Notes: generated by a model not told the origin, from the letters alone. Counted from the first letter of the stretch, positions 1 through 6,960 are shown. The stretch is 13,611 bases of DNA from Labilithrix sp. (GCA_028287035.1 JAQBQL010000245.1:1-13611), one strand, 5' to 3'. Translations and numbers: made by a program.

Positions 1-30
1 GGCGCCGCGCGCCGCCCCCGCGCCCCCCCG

Positions 31-1932
31 TCACTCCACCGTGACGGTCTTTGCCAGGTTTCGCGGCTGGTCCACGTCCGTGCCCTTCAGGTCGGCCATG
101 AAGTAGCTGAGGAGCTGCAGCGGGACCACCGTCAGCAGCGGAAGCACCTCGTTCTCCGCGACCGGGATCTCGAACACGTCCGGCTCGCCCAGCGACGGGG
201 GGGCCATGCTCCCGCGCGTCGTGCTGCGCGGGCCGCCCGGCTCGGCGGTGCAGATCCGGCGGACGTCCTCGTCGCCCTCGGTGGAGATGGCGATGAGCTG
301 GCCCTCGCGCGCCTTCACCTCCTGCATGTTCGAGAGCGTCTTCTCGTACTGGTTGTCCTTCGGGCACACGATGACGACCGGCATGTCCTCGTCGATGAGG
401 GCGATCGGTCCGTGCTTCATCTCGCCGGCGGCATAGCCCTCGGCATGGATGTACGAGATCTCCTTCAGCTTGAGCGCGCCCTCGAGCGCGATCGGATACT
501 GCGTGCCGCGGCCGAGGAAGAGCATGTCGCGCGCGCGGACGTGCTTCTTCGCGATGTGCTTCATGTCCTCGCCGCGCGCCAGCACCTCGCGCATCTGCGC
601 CGGCACGTGCCACAGCGCGTTCAGGACGCGGCCCGCGTTCTCCTTCGACAGCGTCCCGCGCCGGCGACCGAGATAGACGGCCAGCATCAGCAGCGCGGCG
701 AGCTGCGTCGTGAAGCACTTCGTCGAAGCGACGCCGATCTCCGGCCCGGCATGCGTGTAGAATGCACCGTCCGACACGCGCGGGATCGCGCTGTCGAGGA
801 CATTGGCAATCGCGACCACGTGCGCCCCCGCCGCCTTCGCGGCCTTCACCGCCGCCAGCGTGTCGAGCGTCTCGCCGCTCTGGCTCACCGCGACGACGAG
901 GTCGTTCGGGAGGAAGACCGGATCGCGGTAGCGCACCTCGCTGCCGATCTCGACCATGGCCGGGACCCGCGCCAGGGATTCGACCCAGTACCGGCCGGCC
1001 ATCGTGGCGTGGGCGCTCGTCCCGCAGGCCACGAAGTAGACGCGGCCGACCCGCTTGGCGAATTCCTCGGTGATGCCGATCTCGGCGGCGACCACGTCGG
1101 CGTTCACGAGATCGACGCGGCCGCGCAGCGTGTCCTCGATGGCGCGCGGCTGCTCGTGGATCTCCTTGAGCATGAAGTGCTTGTAGCCGCCCTTCTCGGC
1201 CTGGGTCGGCGACCAGTCGATGCGCTTGCTGGCGCGCGTGACGGGCTTCGCGTCGGCGACGGTGGTGATCGTCATGCCGCTCTTCTGGAGCAGCGCCATC
1301 TCGCCATCCATCAGGAAGATGACGTCGCGCGTGTGAGCGAGCATCGCCGGGATGTCGCTGGCCGCGAAGCTCTCGCCGTCACCGATGCCGAGGACGAGCG
1401 GCGAGTCGTGCTTGGCGACCACGATCTCGTCGGGGGCGTCGCCGCTCACGACGGCGATGGCATACGCCCCGCGCACCTGGAGGAGGGCGGTCCGCACCGC
1501 GTCGCTCAGCGACTTCGCGCCGGCGACGAGCGCGCCGTTCACGAGGTGCGCGACGATCTCGGTGTCGGTGTCGCTCTGGAACTTGATCCCCTTCGCCTCG
1601 AGCTCCCGCCGCAGATCGACATGGTTCTCGATGATGCCGTTGTGGACGACCGCCACCTTCCCGGCGACGTGCGGGTGCGCGTTCGCCTCGCTCGGGCGCC
1701 CGTGCGTCGCCCAGCGCGTGTGGCCGATGCCGGTCGAGCCGGGGAGCGGGTTCTTGCGCAGCGCCGCGTCGAGGTTCGCGAGCTTGCCGACCGCGCGCAG
1801 GATCTCGACGCCGCGCCCCGTGTGGACCGCGAGGCCCGCCGAGTCGTAGCCGCGATATTCGAGGCGACGCAGCCCCTCGACGAGGATGGACGCACATTCC
1901 TGGGGCCCGACGTAAGCAACGATCCCGCACAT
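31..1932 (-). CDS. glmS: Glutamine--fructose-6-phosphate aminotransferase (isomerizing)
   Basis: GlmS makes glucosamine-6-phosphate from fructose-6-phosphate and glutamine, the first committed step to UDP-GlcNAc for peptidoglycan and LPS; it is cytosolic. The N-terminal Ntn glutaminase domain starts MCGIVAYVG, so Cys2 becomes the N-terminal nucleophile after Met removal. YRGYDSAG (26-33), HTRWATHG (71-78), NGIIEN (98-103) and SDTDTE (120-125) are the glutamine-site motifs. Two SIS sugar-isomerase domains follow: ACGTSAHA near residue 303, SQSGET near 350, and GRGTQYPIALEGALKLKEIS near 471-490. The C-terminus DQPRNLAKTVTVE is the canonical GlmS tail. At 633 residues it exceeds the usual ~609; much of the excess is an apparent insert of about 20 residues near 560-583 in the second SIS domain. 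There is no clear Shine-Dalgarno; a TACGAT box lies 7 bases before the ATG. The protease gene ends 50 bases upstream on the same strand. Identification is near certain. Confidence 0.97.
   Translation of the reverse strand: MCGIVAYVGPQECASILVEGLRRLEYRGYDSAGLAVHTGRGVEILRAVGKLANLDAALRKNPLPGSTGIGHTRWATHGRPSEANAHPHVAGKVAVVHNGIIENHVDLRRELEAKGIKFQSDTDTEIVAHLVNGALVAGAKSLSDAVRTALLQVRGAYAIAVVSGDAPDEIVVAKHDSPLVLGIGDGESFAASDIPAMLAHTRDVIFLMDGEMALLQKSGMTITTVADAKPVTRASKRIDWSPTQAEKGGYKHFMLKEIHEQPRAIEDTLRGRVDLVNADVVAAEIGITEEFAKRVGRVYFVACGTSAHATMAGRYWVESLARVPAMVEIGSEVRYRDPVFLPNDLVVAVSQSGETLDTLAAVKAAKAAGAHVVAIANVLDSAIPRVSDGAFYTHAGPEIGVASTKCFTTQLAALLMLAVYLGRRRGTLSKENAGRVLNALWHVPAQMREVLARGEDMKHIAKKHVRARDMLFLGRGTQYPIALEGALKLKEISYIHAEGYAAGEMKHGPIALIDEDMPVVIVCPKDNQYEKTLSNMQEVKAREGQLIAISTEGDEDVRRICTAEPGGPRSTTRGSMAPPSLGEPDVFEIPVAENEVLPLLTVVPLQLLSYFMADLKGTDVDQPRNLAKTVTVE
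211..232. repeat. Perfect 7-bp inverted repeat inside the extra segment of glmS
   Basis: CCCGCGC (211-217) and GCGCGGG (226-232) are exact inverted copies around an 8-base loop. They lie within codons of the extra glmS segment (about residues 567-574), next to a run of seven G at 197-203. The placement of a palindrome in a segment that GlmS relatives lack is seen directly; that it marks a small inserted palindromic element is inference, since short GC-rich palindromes also arise by chance here. Confidence 0.4.
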
Positions 1933-1939
1933 GGCGGCG

Positions 1940-1945
1940 ATCGTA
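1940..1945 (-). promoter_or_regulatory. Candidate -10 box for glmS (TACGAT)
   Basis: On the minus strand TACGAT sits 7 bases before the glmS ATG, the spacing expected if transcription begins at or beside the start codon. It matches TATAAT at four of six positions. No convincing -35 hexamer is visible 16-18 bases upstream. The absence of a usable Shine-Dalgarno before this ATG fits a leaderless mRNA. This is a weak single-site call, strengthened by the same arrangement at other genes in the window. Confidence 0.35.
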
Positions 1946-1982
1946 CCTCAACGAATCGTCGCTCGCGACGCGCCCGGAGCGG

Positions 1983-2843
1983 CTATTTCTTCGGGCCCCC
2001 GCGCTCGACGTCCCCCGTGCACTCGAGCGGCGGCAGCTCGTTCGCAGCGACCCCGTCCGAGATCAGGCGCGCGTGTGCGAAGACGAGCCGGTAGGCGTCG
2101 ATCCGCGCCATCACCGACGGCCCGCGCGTGTGCTCGTCGTGGTCCATGGCCGAAAGACTGACCACGCCCACGATCTCACGGGTGCCCTTCGCGAACACCG
2201 GCCCGCCCGAGTCGCCGGGGCAGACCGACGCATCGAGAAACATGGTCTCGCTCGTCAGCGCGCGGATGCTGCCGCCAGCGCGCTCCTTGCGGCGGATCCC
2301 ATCGGGCGAGAGCGCGCAGCGGCCGAAGCCGACCGGGTACACGTCCTCGGCGATCTTCGGCGGCGCCTCCAGCCGGGCCGTCATCGTCGACAGACCGACG
2401 AGCTTGCGCGACAGCACGATGACCGCAAGGTCCCCGGCCCCCCCCGCTTCCCCGCACGGCGGAGCGACCACCGCGCGGGCCGACACCTCGCCCCACGCGA
2501 AGTAGTCCCCGCCGAGCTCCACCTTGATCTGCGAGGGCTCGAGGAGCTTCTTCTCGTACTCGCCCTTCGGGCCCCGCTCGACGAGGCAGTGGTGCGCGGT
2601 GAGGATGAGGTCGTCGTCGATGACGGTGCCCGTGCACGTCATCGAGGGGCCGAGCACACGGACGATCGCGTCCTCCGGGACCGCGAGCGCGAACGGCTGC
2701 GCGAGCAGACGCTCTTCCGCGAAGAGCTCGTCGGCGGAGGGCAAGAGGCGCCGGCCGGCGGCGCTCCGGCCTCCCGCGGCGCAGCCGGTGGCGGCCAGCC
2801 CGAGGACGAAGGTGCAGGCGAGCGCAGCGAGACAGACCTTCAC
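1983..2843 (-). CDS. Trypsin-like (S1 family) serine protease, predicted lipoprotein
   Basis: This 286-residue secreted protease has an N-terminal hydrophobic signal (about residues 2-20) ending AATGC, with Cys21 as the likely lipidation site. The chymotrypsin-fold triad is visible: His85 in LTAHHC, Asp138 in GDLAVIVL and Ser212 in CPGDSGGP. Cys70 and Cys86 match the conserved pair flanking the catalytic His; Cys176 and Cys208 fit a second disulfide. No IVGG-type activation site precedes the domain, so classical zymogen cleavage is not evident. The start is GTG at 2843, because AGGAGG lies 4 bases upstream and the signal peptide begins there; the longer open frame upstream has no signal and overlaps the TPR gene. 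A TATACT box lies about 80 bases upstream. The protein probably acts at the cell envelope; its substrate is unknown. Confidence 0.88.
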   Translation of the reverse strand: MKVCLAALACTFVLGLAATGCAAGGRSAAGRRLLPSADELFAEERLLAQPFALAVPEDAIVRVLGPSMTCTGTVIDDDLILTAHHCLVERGPKGEYEKKLLEPSQIKVELGGDYFAWGEVSARAVVAPPCGEAGGAGDLAVIVLSRKLVGLSTMTARLEAPPKIAEDVYPVGFGRCALSPDGIRRKERAGGSIRALTSETMFLDASVCPGDSGGPVFAKGTREIVGVVSLSAMDHDEHTRGPSVMARIDAYRLVFAHARLISDGVAANELPPLECTGDVERGGPKK

Positions 2844-2846
2844 CGG

Positions 2847-2853
2847 ACCTCCT
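2847..2853 (-). promoter_or_regulatory. Strong Shine-Dalgarno deciding the GTG start of the protease
   Basis: AGGAGGT on the minus strand (2853 to 2847) lies just before the GTG at 2843 and matches the 16S anti-Shine-Dalgarno almost perfectly. It fixes the start of the protease at the GTG that opens the signal peptide. Confidence 0.8.
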
Positions 2854-2921
2854 CGATGTTCATACGAGGCCGGCCCGCCCTCGACCACTCCGAGCTGCTC
2901 ACGAGACGCGATCGAAATCCT

Positions 2922-2937
2922 GTGTAGTATACACGTG
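2922..2937 (-). promoter_or_regulatory. Candidate protease promoter with an overlapping inverted repeat
   Basis: GTGTA-GTA-TACAC (2922-2934) is a perfect inverted repeat in an AT-rich island of otherwise GC-rich DNA. Read on the minus strand it contains TATACT (2931 to 2926), five of six matches to a -10 box, and it abuts a CACGTG palindrome (2932-2937). The -35 region would fall in the 3' end of the TPR gene and is weak. A dyad over a -10 box is a common place for a repressor, but the regulator is unknown. The leader to the protease GTG would be about 75-80 bases. Confidence 0.4.
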
Positions 2938-2938
2938 G

Positions 2939-3481
2939 TCAGTGCGCGGAGAAGCTCACCTGGCGCGTTGCGTTGTGGTACGCGACGCTCGACGCCTCGG
3001 GGTGCGCGTTGGCGTCCTCGACGCCGAGCGTGACGAGCTGCTCGAGGATGTCGGCGCGGCGCGTCGCCGAGGCGATGAGGTATGTCGAGCACGCCGACAC
3101 CTCGGCGGCGGGGTCGGAGCAGGCCGCGAGGACGCGACGCTCGGCGGCGAGCGCGTCGGCGGAGCGGCCCTGGTCGAGGAGGGCTCGCGCATAGAGATGC
3201 TCGACCGCCGGCTCCTTGCGGACGGACTCGGGCGCTCGCTCGATCGTCGCCAGCGCCATCCCGGGGGCGCGTGCGTCGAGGTACCCCTGCGCGAGCTCGC
3301 GGACGCGGCGCGCGTCCGCGGGGCTCGCCGCCGCCTGGTCCTCGAGCGCGGCGACCTGATCGGTGCGCGCGAGATCACCGACGACGGGCTTCTCGCGCTG
3401 CGTCGAGCCGGCGAACCAGATCGCACCGATGGCCACGAGGATGGCCAGGTTCCAACCTTTCACGCCGCCCGGTAATCCCAT
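2939..3481 (-). CDS. Membrane-anchored TPR-like protein
   Basis: A 180-residue protein of unknown function. Residues 9-24 (GWNLAILVAIGAIWFA) form one membrane segment with few residues before it, so the rest probably lies outside the cytosol. Residues 40-150 are Ala-rich helices with the spacing of tetratricopeptide-like repeats, for example DARRVRELAQGYLDARAPG (56-74) and VEHLYARALLDQGRSADAL (93-111). Such repeats usually mediate protein contacts. Cys121 and Cys131 could form a disulfide. The ATG at 3481 is supported by GGAGG at 3498-3494, although the 12-base gap is long. It lies between the dehydrogenase (84 bases upstream) and the protease (95 bases downstream) on the same strand, and no partner can be named. 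The repeat assignment rests on helix pattern, not a profile search. Confidence 0.75.
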   Translation of the reverse strand: MGLPGGVKGWNLAILVAIGAIWFAGSTQREKPVVGDLARTDQVAALEDQAAASPADARRVRELAQGYLDARAPGMALATIERAPESVRKEPAVEHLYARALLDQGRSADALAAERRVLAACSDPAAEVSACSTYLIASATRRADILEQLVTLGVEDANAHPEASSVAYHNATRQVSFSAH

Positions 3482-3565
3482 GCGCGAGAACGTCCTCCGA
3501 GAGAGAGCCCCACAGCCTAGCCCCCAGACAACCGTACGCGCGAAAGGTTCCCGGTCTTCCGCCGG

Positions 3566-4627
3566 TCAGCGACGGAGCTCGCCCATCAGGTACTCGGCGA
3601 CCGCATTCGTGCCCAGCTTTCCCCCGACATCCGGGGTGCAGTTGCCGGTCTCGATGGCGCGGGCGCAGGCCGCCTCGATCCGCTTCTCTTCCTCGGGGTA
3701 GCCGATGTGGGAGAGCATCATCCCCACCGTGAGGAAGCTCGCGATGGGGTTCGCGAGGTCCTTGCCGACGAGGGGAGGGGCCGACCCGTGCACCGGCTCG
3801 AAGAGCGCCACGCGCTTGCCGTCGCTGTAGTGGACGTTGGCGCTCGCCGCCATGCCGAGGCCGCCCTGCAGACCGGCGCCGAGGTCGGTGACGATGTCGC
3901 CGAACAGGTTGTTGGTGACGACCACCTCGAACGGGCGCGGGTCCTGCACGAGATAGAGGCAGAGCGCGTCGACGTAGACGTGCTTGGCCTCGATGCCCGG
4001 ATACTCCTTCGCGACCTCGAAGAAGCAGCGGAGCCACAGCTCGTGCGCGTGCTTCATGGCGTTCGACTTGTCGGCCATGTGGACGGTCTTCTTGCCGTGC
4101 TTCTTCGCCCAGTCGAAGCCGGCGCGGATCAGGCGCTCGACGCCCTTGCGCGTGTTGACGTCCTCGTTGATGGCGATTTCGTCCGGGGTGCCGCGCTTGA
4201 ACTGGCCGCCGATGTTGACGTAGATGCCCTCGGTGTTCTCGCGGAACACCATGAAGTCGACGTCCTTCGCGACGCGATTCTTGAGGGGCACGAGGCGGTC
4301 GGCGAGCGCCTTCACGGGGCGCATGTTCGCGTAGAGGTCGAGGCCGAAGCGCAGGCCGAAGAGGATGTCGCGCGCGTACTCGAGGCCGGGCACGCGTGGG
4401 TCACCGAGGGCGCCGAGGAGCACCGCGCTCGCCTCCTCCTTGATCCGCTTCGCGTCCGCCTCCGGGAACGTGGTGCCGTCGCGGAGGAAGCGGTCGGCGC
4501 CGAGATCGAGCTGCCACAGGTCGAGCGGCAGCTTCTTCTCGTCGCGGTAGTACGCGAGCGCGCGGCTCGCGTGCGCCATGACTTCGGGCCCGATCCCGTC
4601 GCCGGGGATGATCGCGATGAGCGGCAT
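3566..4627 (-). CDS. Isopropylmalate/isocitrate-family beta-decarboxylating dehydrogenase
   Basis: This 353-residue NAD(P)-dependent enzyme oxidises and decarboxylates a 2-hydroxy-3-carboxy acid. [10 protein letters not shown] (7-16) is the family N-terminus. Counterparts of the isopropylmalate dehydrogenase active-site residues are present: Arg93, Arg103 (YANMRP), Arg129 and Tyr136 (FRENTEGIY), Lys187 (DKSNAM), Asp220, Asp244 and Asp248 ([10 protein letters not shown]). EPVHGSAP (277-284) forms part of the cofactor loop, where residue 285 is Pro rather than the Asp typical of NAD-dependent relatives. The YANMRP and FEPVHGSAP motifs fit LeuB, tartrate/D-malate and NAD-isocitrate members alike, and no leucine genes are adjacent, so the substrate is not settled. 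The ATG at 4627 opens directly into the conserved N-terminus; the frame continues upstream but overlaps the divergent lipoprotein. No Shine-Dalgarno is present; TAGCGT lies 10 bases upstream. Confidence 0.92.
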   Translation of the reverse strand: MPLIAIIPGDGIGPEVMAHASRALAYYRDEKKLPLDLWQLDLGADRFLRDGTTFPEADAKRIKEEASAVLLGALGDPRVPGLEYARDILFGLRFGLDLYANMRPVKALADRLVPLKNRVAKDVDFMVFRENTEGIYVNIGGQFKRGTPDEIAINEDVNTRKGVERLIRAGFDWAKKHGKKTVHMADKSNAMKHAHELWLRCFFEVAKEYPGIEAKHVYVDALCLYLVQDPRPFEVVVTNNLFGDIVTDLGAGLQGGLGMAASANVHYSDGKRVALFEPVHGSAPPLVGKDLANPIASFLTVGMMLSHIGYPEEEKRIEAACARAIETGNCTPDVGGKLGTNAVAEYLMGELRR

Positions 4628-4637
4628 GGAGGCCCGT

Positions 4638-4647
4638 ACGCTACCAT
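4638..4647. promoter_or_regulatory. Overlapping divergent -10-like boxes in a 28-bp spacer
   Basis: The dehydrogenase and the SRPBCC lipoprotein diverge from starts only 28 bases apart. TAGCGT on the minus strand (4643 to 4638) lies 10 bases before the dehydrogenase ATG, and TACCAT on the plus strand (4642-4647) lies 8 bases before the lipoprotein ATG; they share two base pairs. Neither gene has a Shine-Dalgarno. The geometry would make both transcripts leaderless or nearly so, with two polymerases competing for one site. No clear -35 is seen on either side. Confidence 0.35.
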
Positions 4648-4655
4648 GCTGCGCG

Positions 4656-5411
4656 ATGACCGAAACCGCTCTCCGGCTCCTCGCGCTCGCCTCCGTGGCG
4701 TCGCTCGCGTGCCTCACCGCATGTGGATCGAATGACGCGCCTCCTCCGGCGACTCCCTCGAGCACGCCCGCCGCTGCCTCGGCCTCGGTGACGGCCGACG
4801 GCGGGACCACCGAGGGCGCCGCGAAGCCGTCGAGCACGGCGGGCTGGCCGTTCGCGCCGGCGCCGACCGACGACGAGAAGAAGGCCCAGCTCGATCGCCT
4901 CGGCAAGGACCCGGGGCCCATCAAGTCGAACTGGACGCCGCCCGGGAAGAGCGAGCGCTACGGGCACGCCGAGGGGTTCATCGACGCGCCGTACGACGCG
5001 GTGAAGGCGCGGCTCGTCGACTTCCCGCACTACAAGGAGCTCGCGGGGCCGAAGTTCAAGAAGGTGAGCGTCGTCGACAAGCAGCCGGGCGGCACCGATC
5101 TCTACTTCCAGCTCCCCATCATGAAGGGGATCGTCACGATCTGGTACGTGACCCGTTTCCCCGCGGCGCGTCCCGCGGCCGGCGGCGGCGAGGTCGTCGA
5201 GGGCAGCTTCGTGAAGGGCAACATCAAGGACATGCAGATCGTGTTCACGGTGCGCCCCGGGCCCGACGACAAGCGCACCATCCTGCAGTGCGATCTGAGC
5301 CTCGCCCTGAGCATCCCGGCGCCGCAGGAGGCGGTGGACGAGGAGCTCCGGGACGCATGCGGCGACGCGGTGAACGCGCTGCGCGCCCGGCTCGCCGCTC
5401 CGCATCCCTGA
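4656..5411 (+). CDS. Predicted lipoprotein with SRPBCC/START-like domain
   Basis: A 251-residue protein of unknown function. The signal peptide (residues 1-22) ends in the lipobox LTAC with Cys23 as the lipidated residue, followed by GSND; Asp at +4 does not indicate inner-membrane retention by the +2 rule. A Pro/Ala/Ser/Thr-rich tether spans about 28-65. From about residue 102 (GHAEGFIDAPYDAVKARLVD), followed by FPHYKEL, the pattern resembles the opening strand and helices of the SRPBCC/START helix-grip fold, which binds hydrophobic ligands; the end (about 220-248) is a long helix as in that fold. The fold call is pattern-based and moderate. The ATG at 4656 was chosen because the signal peptide starts there; upstream in-frame codons run antisense through the dehydrogenase. 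The Cys-rich lipoprotein follows 107 bases downstream, perhaps co-transcribed. Confidence 0.8.
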   Translation: MTETALRLLALASVASLACLTACGSNDAPPPATPSSTPAAASASVTADGGTTEGAAKPSSTAGWPFAPAPTDDEKKAQLDRLGKDPGPIKSNWTPPGKSERYGHAEGFIDAPYDAVKARLVDFPHYKELAGPKFKKVSVVDKQPGGTDLYFQLPIMKGIVTIWYVTRFPAARPAAGGGEVVEGSFVKGNIKDMQIVFTVRPGPDDKRTILQCDLSLALSIPAPQEAVDEELRDACGDAVNALRARLAAPHP

Positions 5412-5425
5412 GGCGATTGCGGTGA

Positions 5426-5509
5426 ATCTCCGGGGCCGGGGCTCGTCCGACACGCGCTCGGAAGCGGGGAAGGTGCGTTGCGCCTTCGCCGTACCAGAGC
5501 CCCGGAGGT
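5426..5509 (+). promoter_or_regulatory. Potential structured 5' leader masking the downstream ribosome binding site
   Basis: The leader of the Cys-rich lipoprotein can form an outer helix pairing 5426-5436 with 5499-5509 (11 pairs, one G-U), which buries the GGAGG at 5504-5508. A competing helix pairs CCGGGGCTC (5436-5444) with GAGCCCCGG (5497-5505), 9 perfect pairs. Within the loop are two local hairpins: TCCGA/TCGGA (5446-5450 with 5458-5462) and an 8-pair stem from GAAGG (5469-5473) to CCTTC (5483-5487). Together these give a multibranch shape typical of regulatory leaders. The pairings are read directly from sequence; a regulatory role is inference, and GC-rich DNA folds readily by chance. 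It matches no riboswitch class I recognise. Confidence 0.4.
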
Positions 5510-5518
5510 CCTTCGCTC

Positions 5519-6949
5519 ATGAAACTTCGCCTGCTTGCTTCGGTTGTCGGTCTGCTCGGCGTCGCGATCCCCGCGTGCGCCACCTCCAGTAACGCGGTCA
5601 CGAACGGGGCCCCGGACGGAGGCGCCGACACGGGCGCCGTCATCGGCGACACCGACGAGGACCCGGCCACGCAGCCGCCGCACTCGCTCGGCTCGATCGT
5701 CCTCGGTGAATCGCACGGCTCGGGGAGCTCCACGCGGTCCACCCCCGTGGTCAGCGCGACGTTCGTCCCCGACGCGCTCGCCGCGAAGTCGTGCCGGAAG
5801 GCGATCGCCGGCGGCTGCGAGATCCTCGCGGTGCCGAAGTGCACGAAGACGACCTCGTCCACGACCGGCTGCCTCTCGAACGAGGTCTGCGCGCTCGACG
5901 ACAGCTGCGACTCCGTCTGCAAGCCGGTCCCGACGTGCGCCGACGGCTGCGAGCCCGACGAGGTGTGCAGGGCGAAGTCGCTCACGTCCGCGACTGGCAC
6001 GTGCGCCAAGGTCCAGAGCTTCGACGCCGGGCCGCTCGCGTTCGGCGGGACCACGACGCCCATCACGATGTTCCCGCCCTACGAGTTCGAGTCCACCGGG
6101 CAGGGCGCGCCCTTCCTCGGCGGCTCGCAGCTGCGGGTCCAGGCGCAGGGCGCCGTCGACGCGGGGTTCGAGGCGTTCGACGAGACGTTCACCGCCACCA
6201 CGTTCGTCCAGACGACGCCCTCGCTCGGCAAGATCCCGCGCGGCACCATCTACGGCTCGGGCCCGGTCCCGCTCGGCTGGGTGCCCTCGGCGGCGAGCCA
6301 GACCGACACGGTGATCGTGACCGTCTCCGGCGCGGGTGGCAGCGCCACGTGCAAGGTGAAGGACGTCGACGCCCAGTTCAGCATCCCGCGCAGCGTGATC
6401 AAGGCGGCGCAGGGCGCGAGCGCGTCGGCCAGCGCGCCCGTCTCGATCGCGGTGACCCGGCAGCGCAAGGAGCTCCACAAGGACAAGAAGGCGAAGGGCG
6501 ATCTCGGGACCGTCACCGTGCAGCCCGAGGGCTGGCTGGAGCTCGTGACGACCTCGACCGAGAGCGCCTCGTTCCAGGGGTGCACGAGCACCGCGCAGAC
6601 GCTCTGCGACGACACCTGCGTCGACACGCAGTACGACGCCGAGAACTGCGGCGCGTGCGGGAACGCGTGCGCCTCGGGAGAGACGTGCTCCTACGGCAAG
6701 TGCACCGGCGGGTCGACCGGCACCACGTGCGTGTCGTGCAAGACGTCCGCGAAGAGCGGCAGCTGTTACACGTACTACTCGACGTGCGCGAGCGACTCGA
6801 GCTGCGCGAGCCTCGCGAGCTGTGAAGAGTCGTGTACGACGGCGAGCTGCGTGTCGAGCTGCGAGACGACCTACGCCGCGGGCTACACGAAGTTCAGCTC
6901 GCTGAAGAGCTGCTGGGCGTCGTACTGCTCCTCGTACTGCGCGTACTGA
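5519..6949 (+). CDS. Cys-rich secreted lipoprotein with Stig1-like motif
   Basis: A 476-residue protein of unknown function. The signal sequence MKLRLLASVVGLLGVAIPAC ends in a plausible lipobox with Cys20. An acidic, Gly/Ser-rich tether (about 24-75) precedes a first Cys cluster of 11 cysteines at 92-162 with EGF-like spacing. Residues about 170-352 form a Thr/Val-rich, probably beta-sandwich region with one Cys. The C-terminal 122 residues hold 20 cysteines: CVDTQYDAENCGACGNAC (367-384) with GETCSYGKC (387-395) is the Stig1-like motif frequent in myxobacterial surface proteins, and 404-474 is a second helical Cys module. Excluding Cys20 there are 32 cysteines, an even number consistent with full disulfide pairing outside the cytosol. 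The ATG is supported by GGAGG 10 bases upstream. It converges with the HAD gene, 7 bases apart. Confidence 0.85.
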   Translation: MKLRLLASVVGLLGVAIPACATSSNAVTNGAPDGGADTGAVIGDTDEDPATQPPHSLGSIVLGESHGSGSSTRSTPVVSATFVPDALAAKSCRKAIAGGCEILAVPKCTKTTSSTTGCLSNEVCALDDSCDSVCKPVPTCADGCEPDEVCRAKSLTSATGTCAKVQSFDAGPLAFGGTTTPITMFPPYEFESTGQGAPFLGGSQLRVQAQGAVDAGFEAFDETFTATTFVQTTPSLGKIPRGTIYGSGPVPLGWVPSAASQTDTVIVTVSGAGGSATCKVKDVDAQFSIPRSVIKAAQGASASASAPVSIAVTRQRKELHKDKKAKGDLGTVTVQPEGWLELVTTSTESASFQGCTSTAQTLCDDTCVDTQYDAENCGACGNACASGETCSYGKCTGGSTGTTCVSCKTSAKSGSCYTYYSTCASDSSCASLASCEESCTTASCVSSCETTYAAGYTKFSSLKSCWASYCSSYCAY

Positions 6950-6960
6950 GCGCGCCTCAG
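6946..6960. other. Small inverted repeat spanning two convergent stop codons
   Basis: CTGAG-CGCGC-CTCAG is a perfect 5-bp stem containing the stop codons of both the Cys-rich lipoprotein and the HAD gene. It could help end transcription in both directions, but there is no T-run on either strand and a TGA facing a TGA always supplies three of the pairs. It is not called a terminator. Confidence 0.25.

Noticed and set aside
197..203. Run of seven G in glmS as a phase-variable frameshift site
   Set aside because: The GlmS frame is intact and conserved on both sides; similar short G/C runs are expected at this base composition, for example the C-run at 23-29.
412..2094. Long plus-strand open frame opposite glmS (560 codons)
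   Set aside because: It is antisense to a certain gene, very Arg/Ala/His-rich with no recognisable motif, and follows from third-position GC bias in glmS.
2844..3092. Longer start for the protease at 3092
   Set aside because: The extension overlaps the TPR gene, is Arg-rich, and would bury the lipoprotein signal; AGGAGG supports GTG at 2843.
31..4627. Minus-strand genes dehydrogenase-TPR-protease-glmS as one functional operon
   Set aside because: Gaps of 50-95 bases, separate promoter-like boxes at the protease and glmS, and unrelated functions argue against a single pathway unit, although read-through is possible.
4628..4924. Longer start for the dehydrogenase at 4924
   Set aside because: It overlaps the divergent SRPBCC lipoprotein, and the family N-terminus begins at the ATG at 4627.
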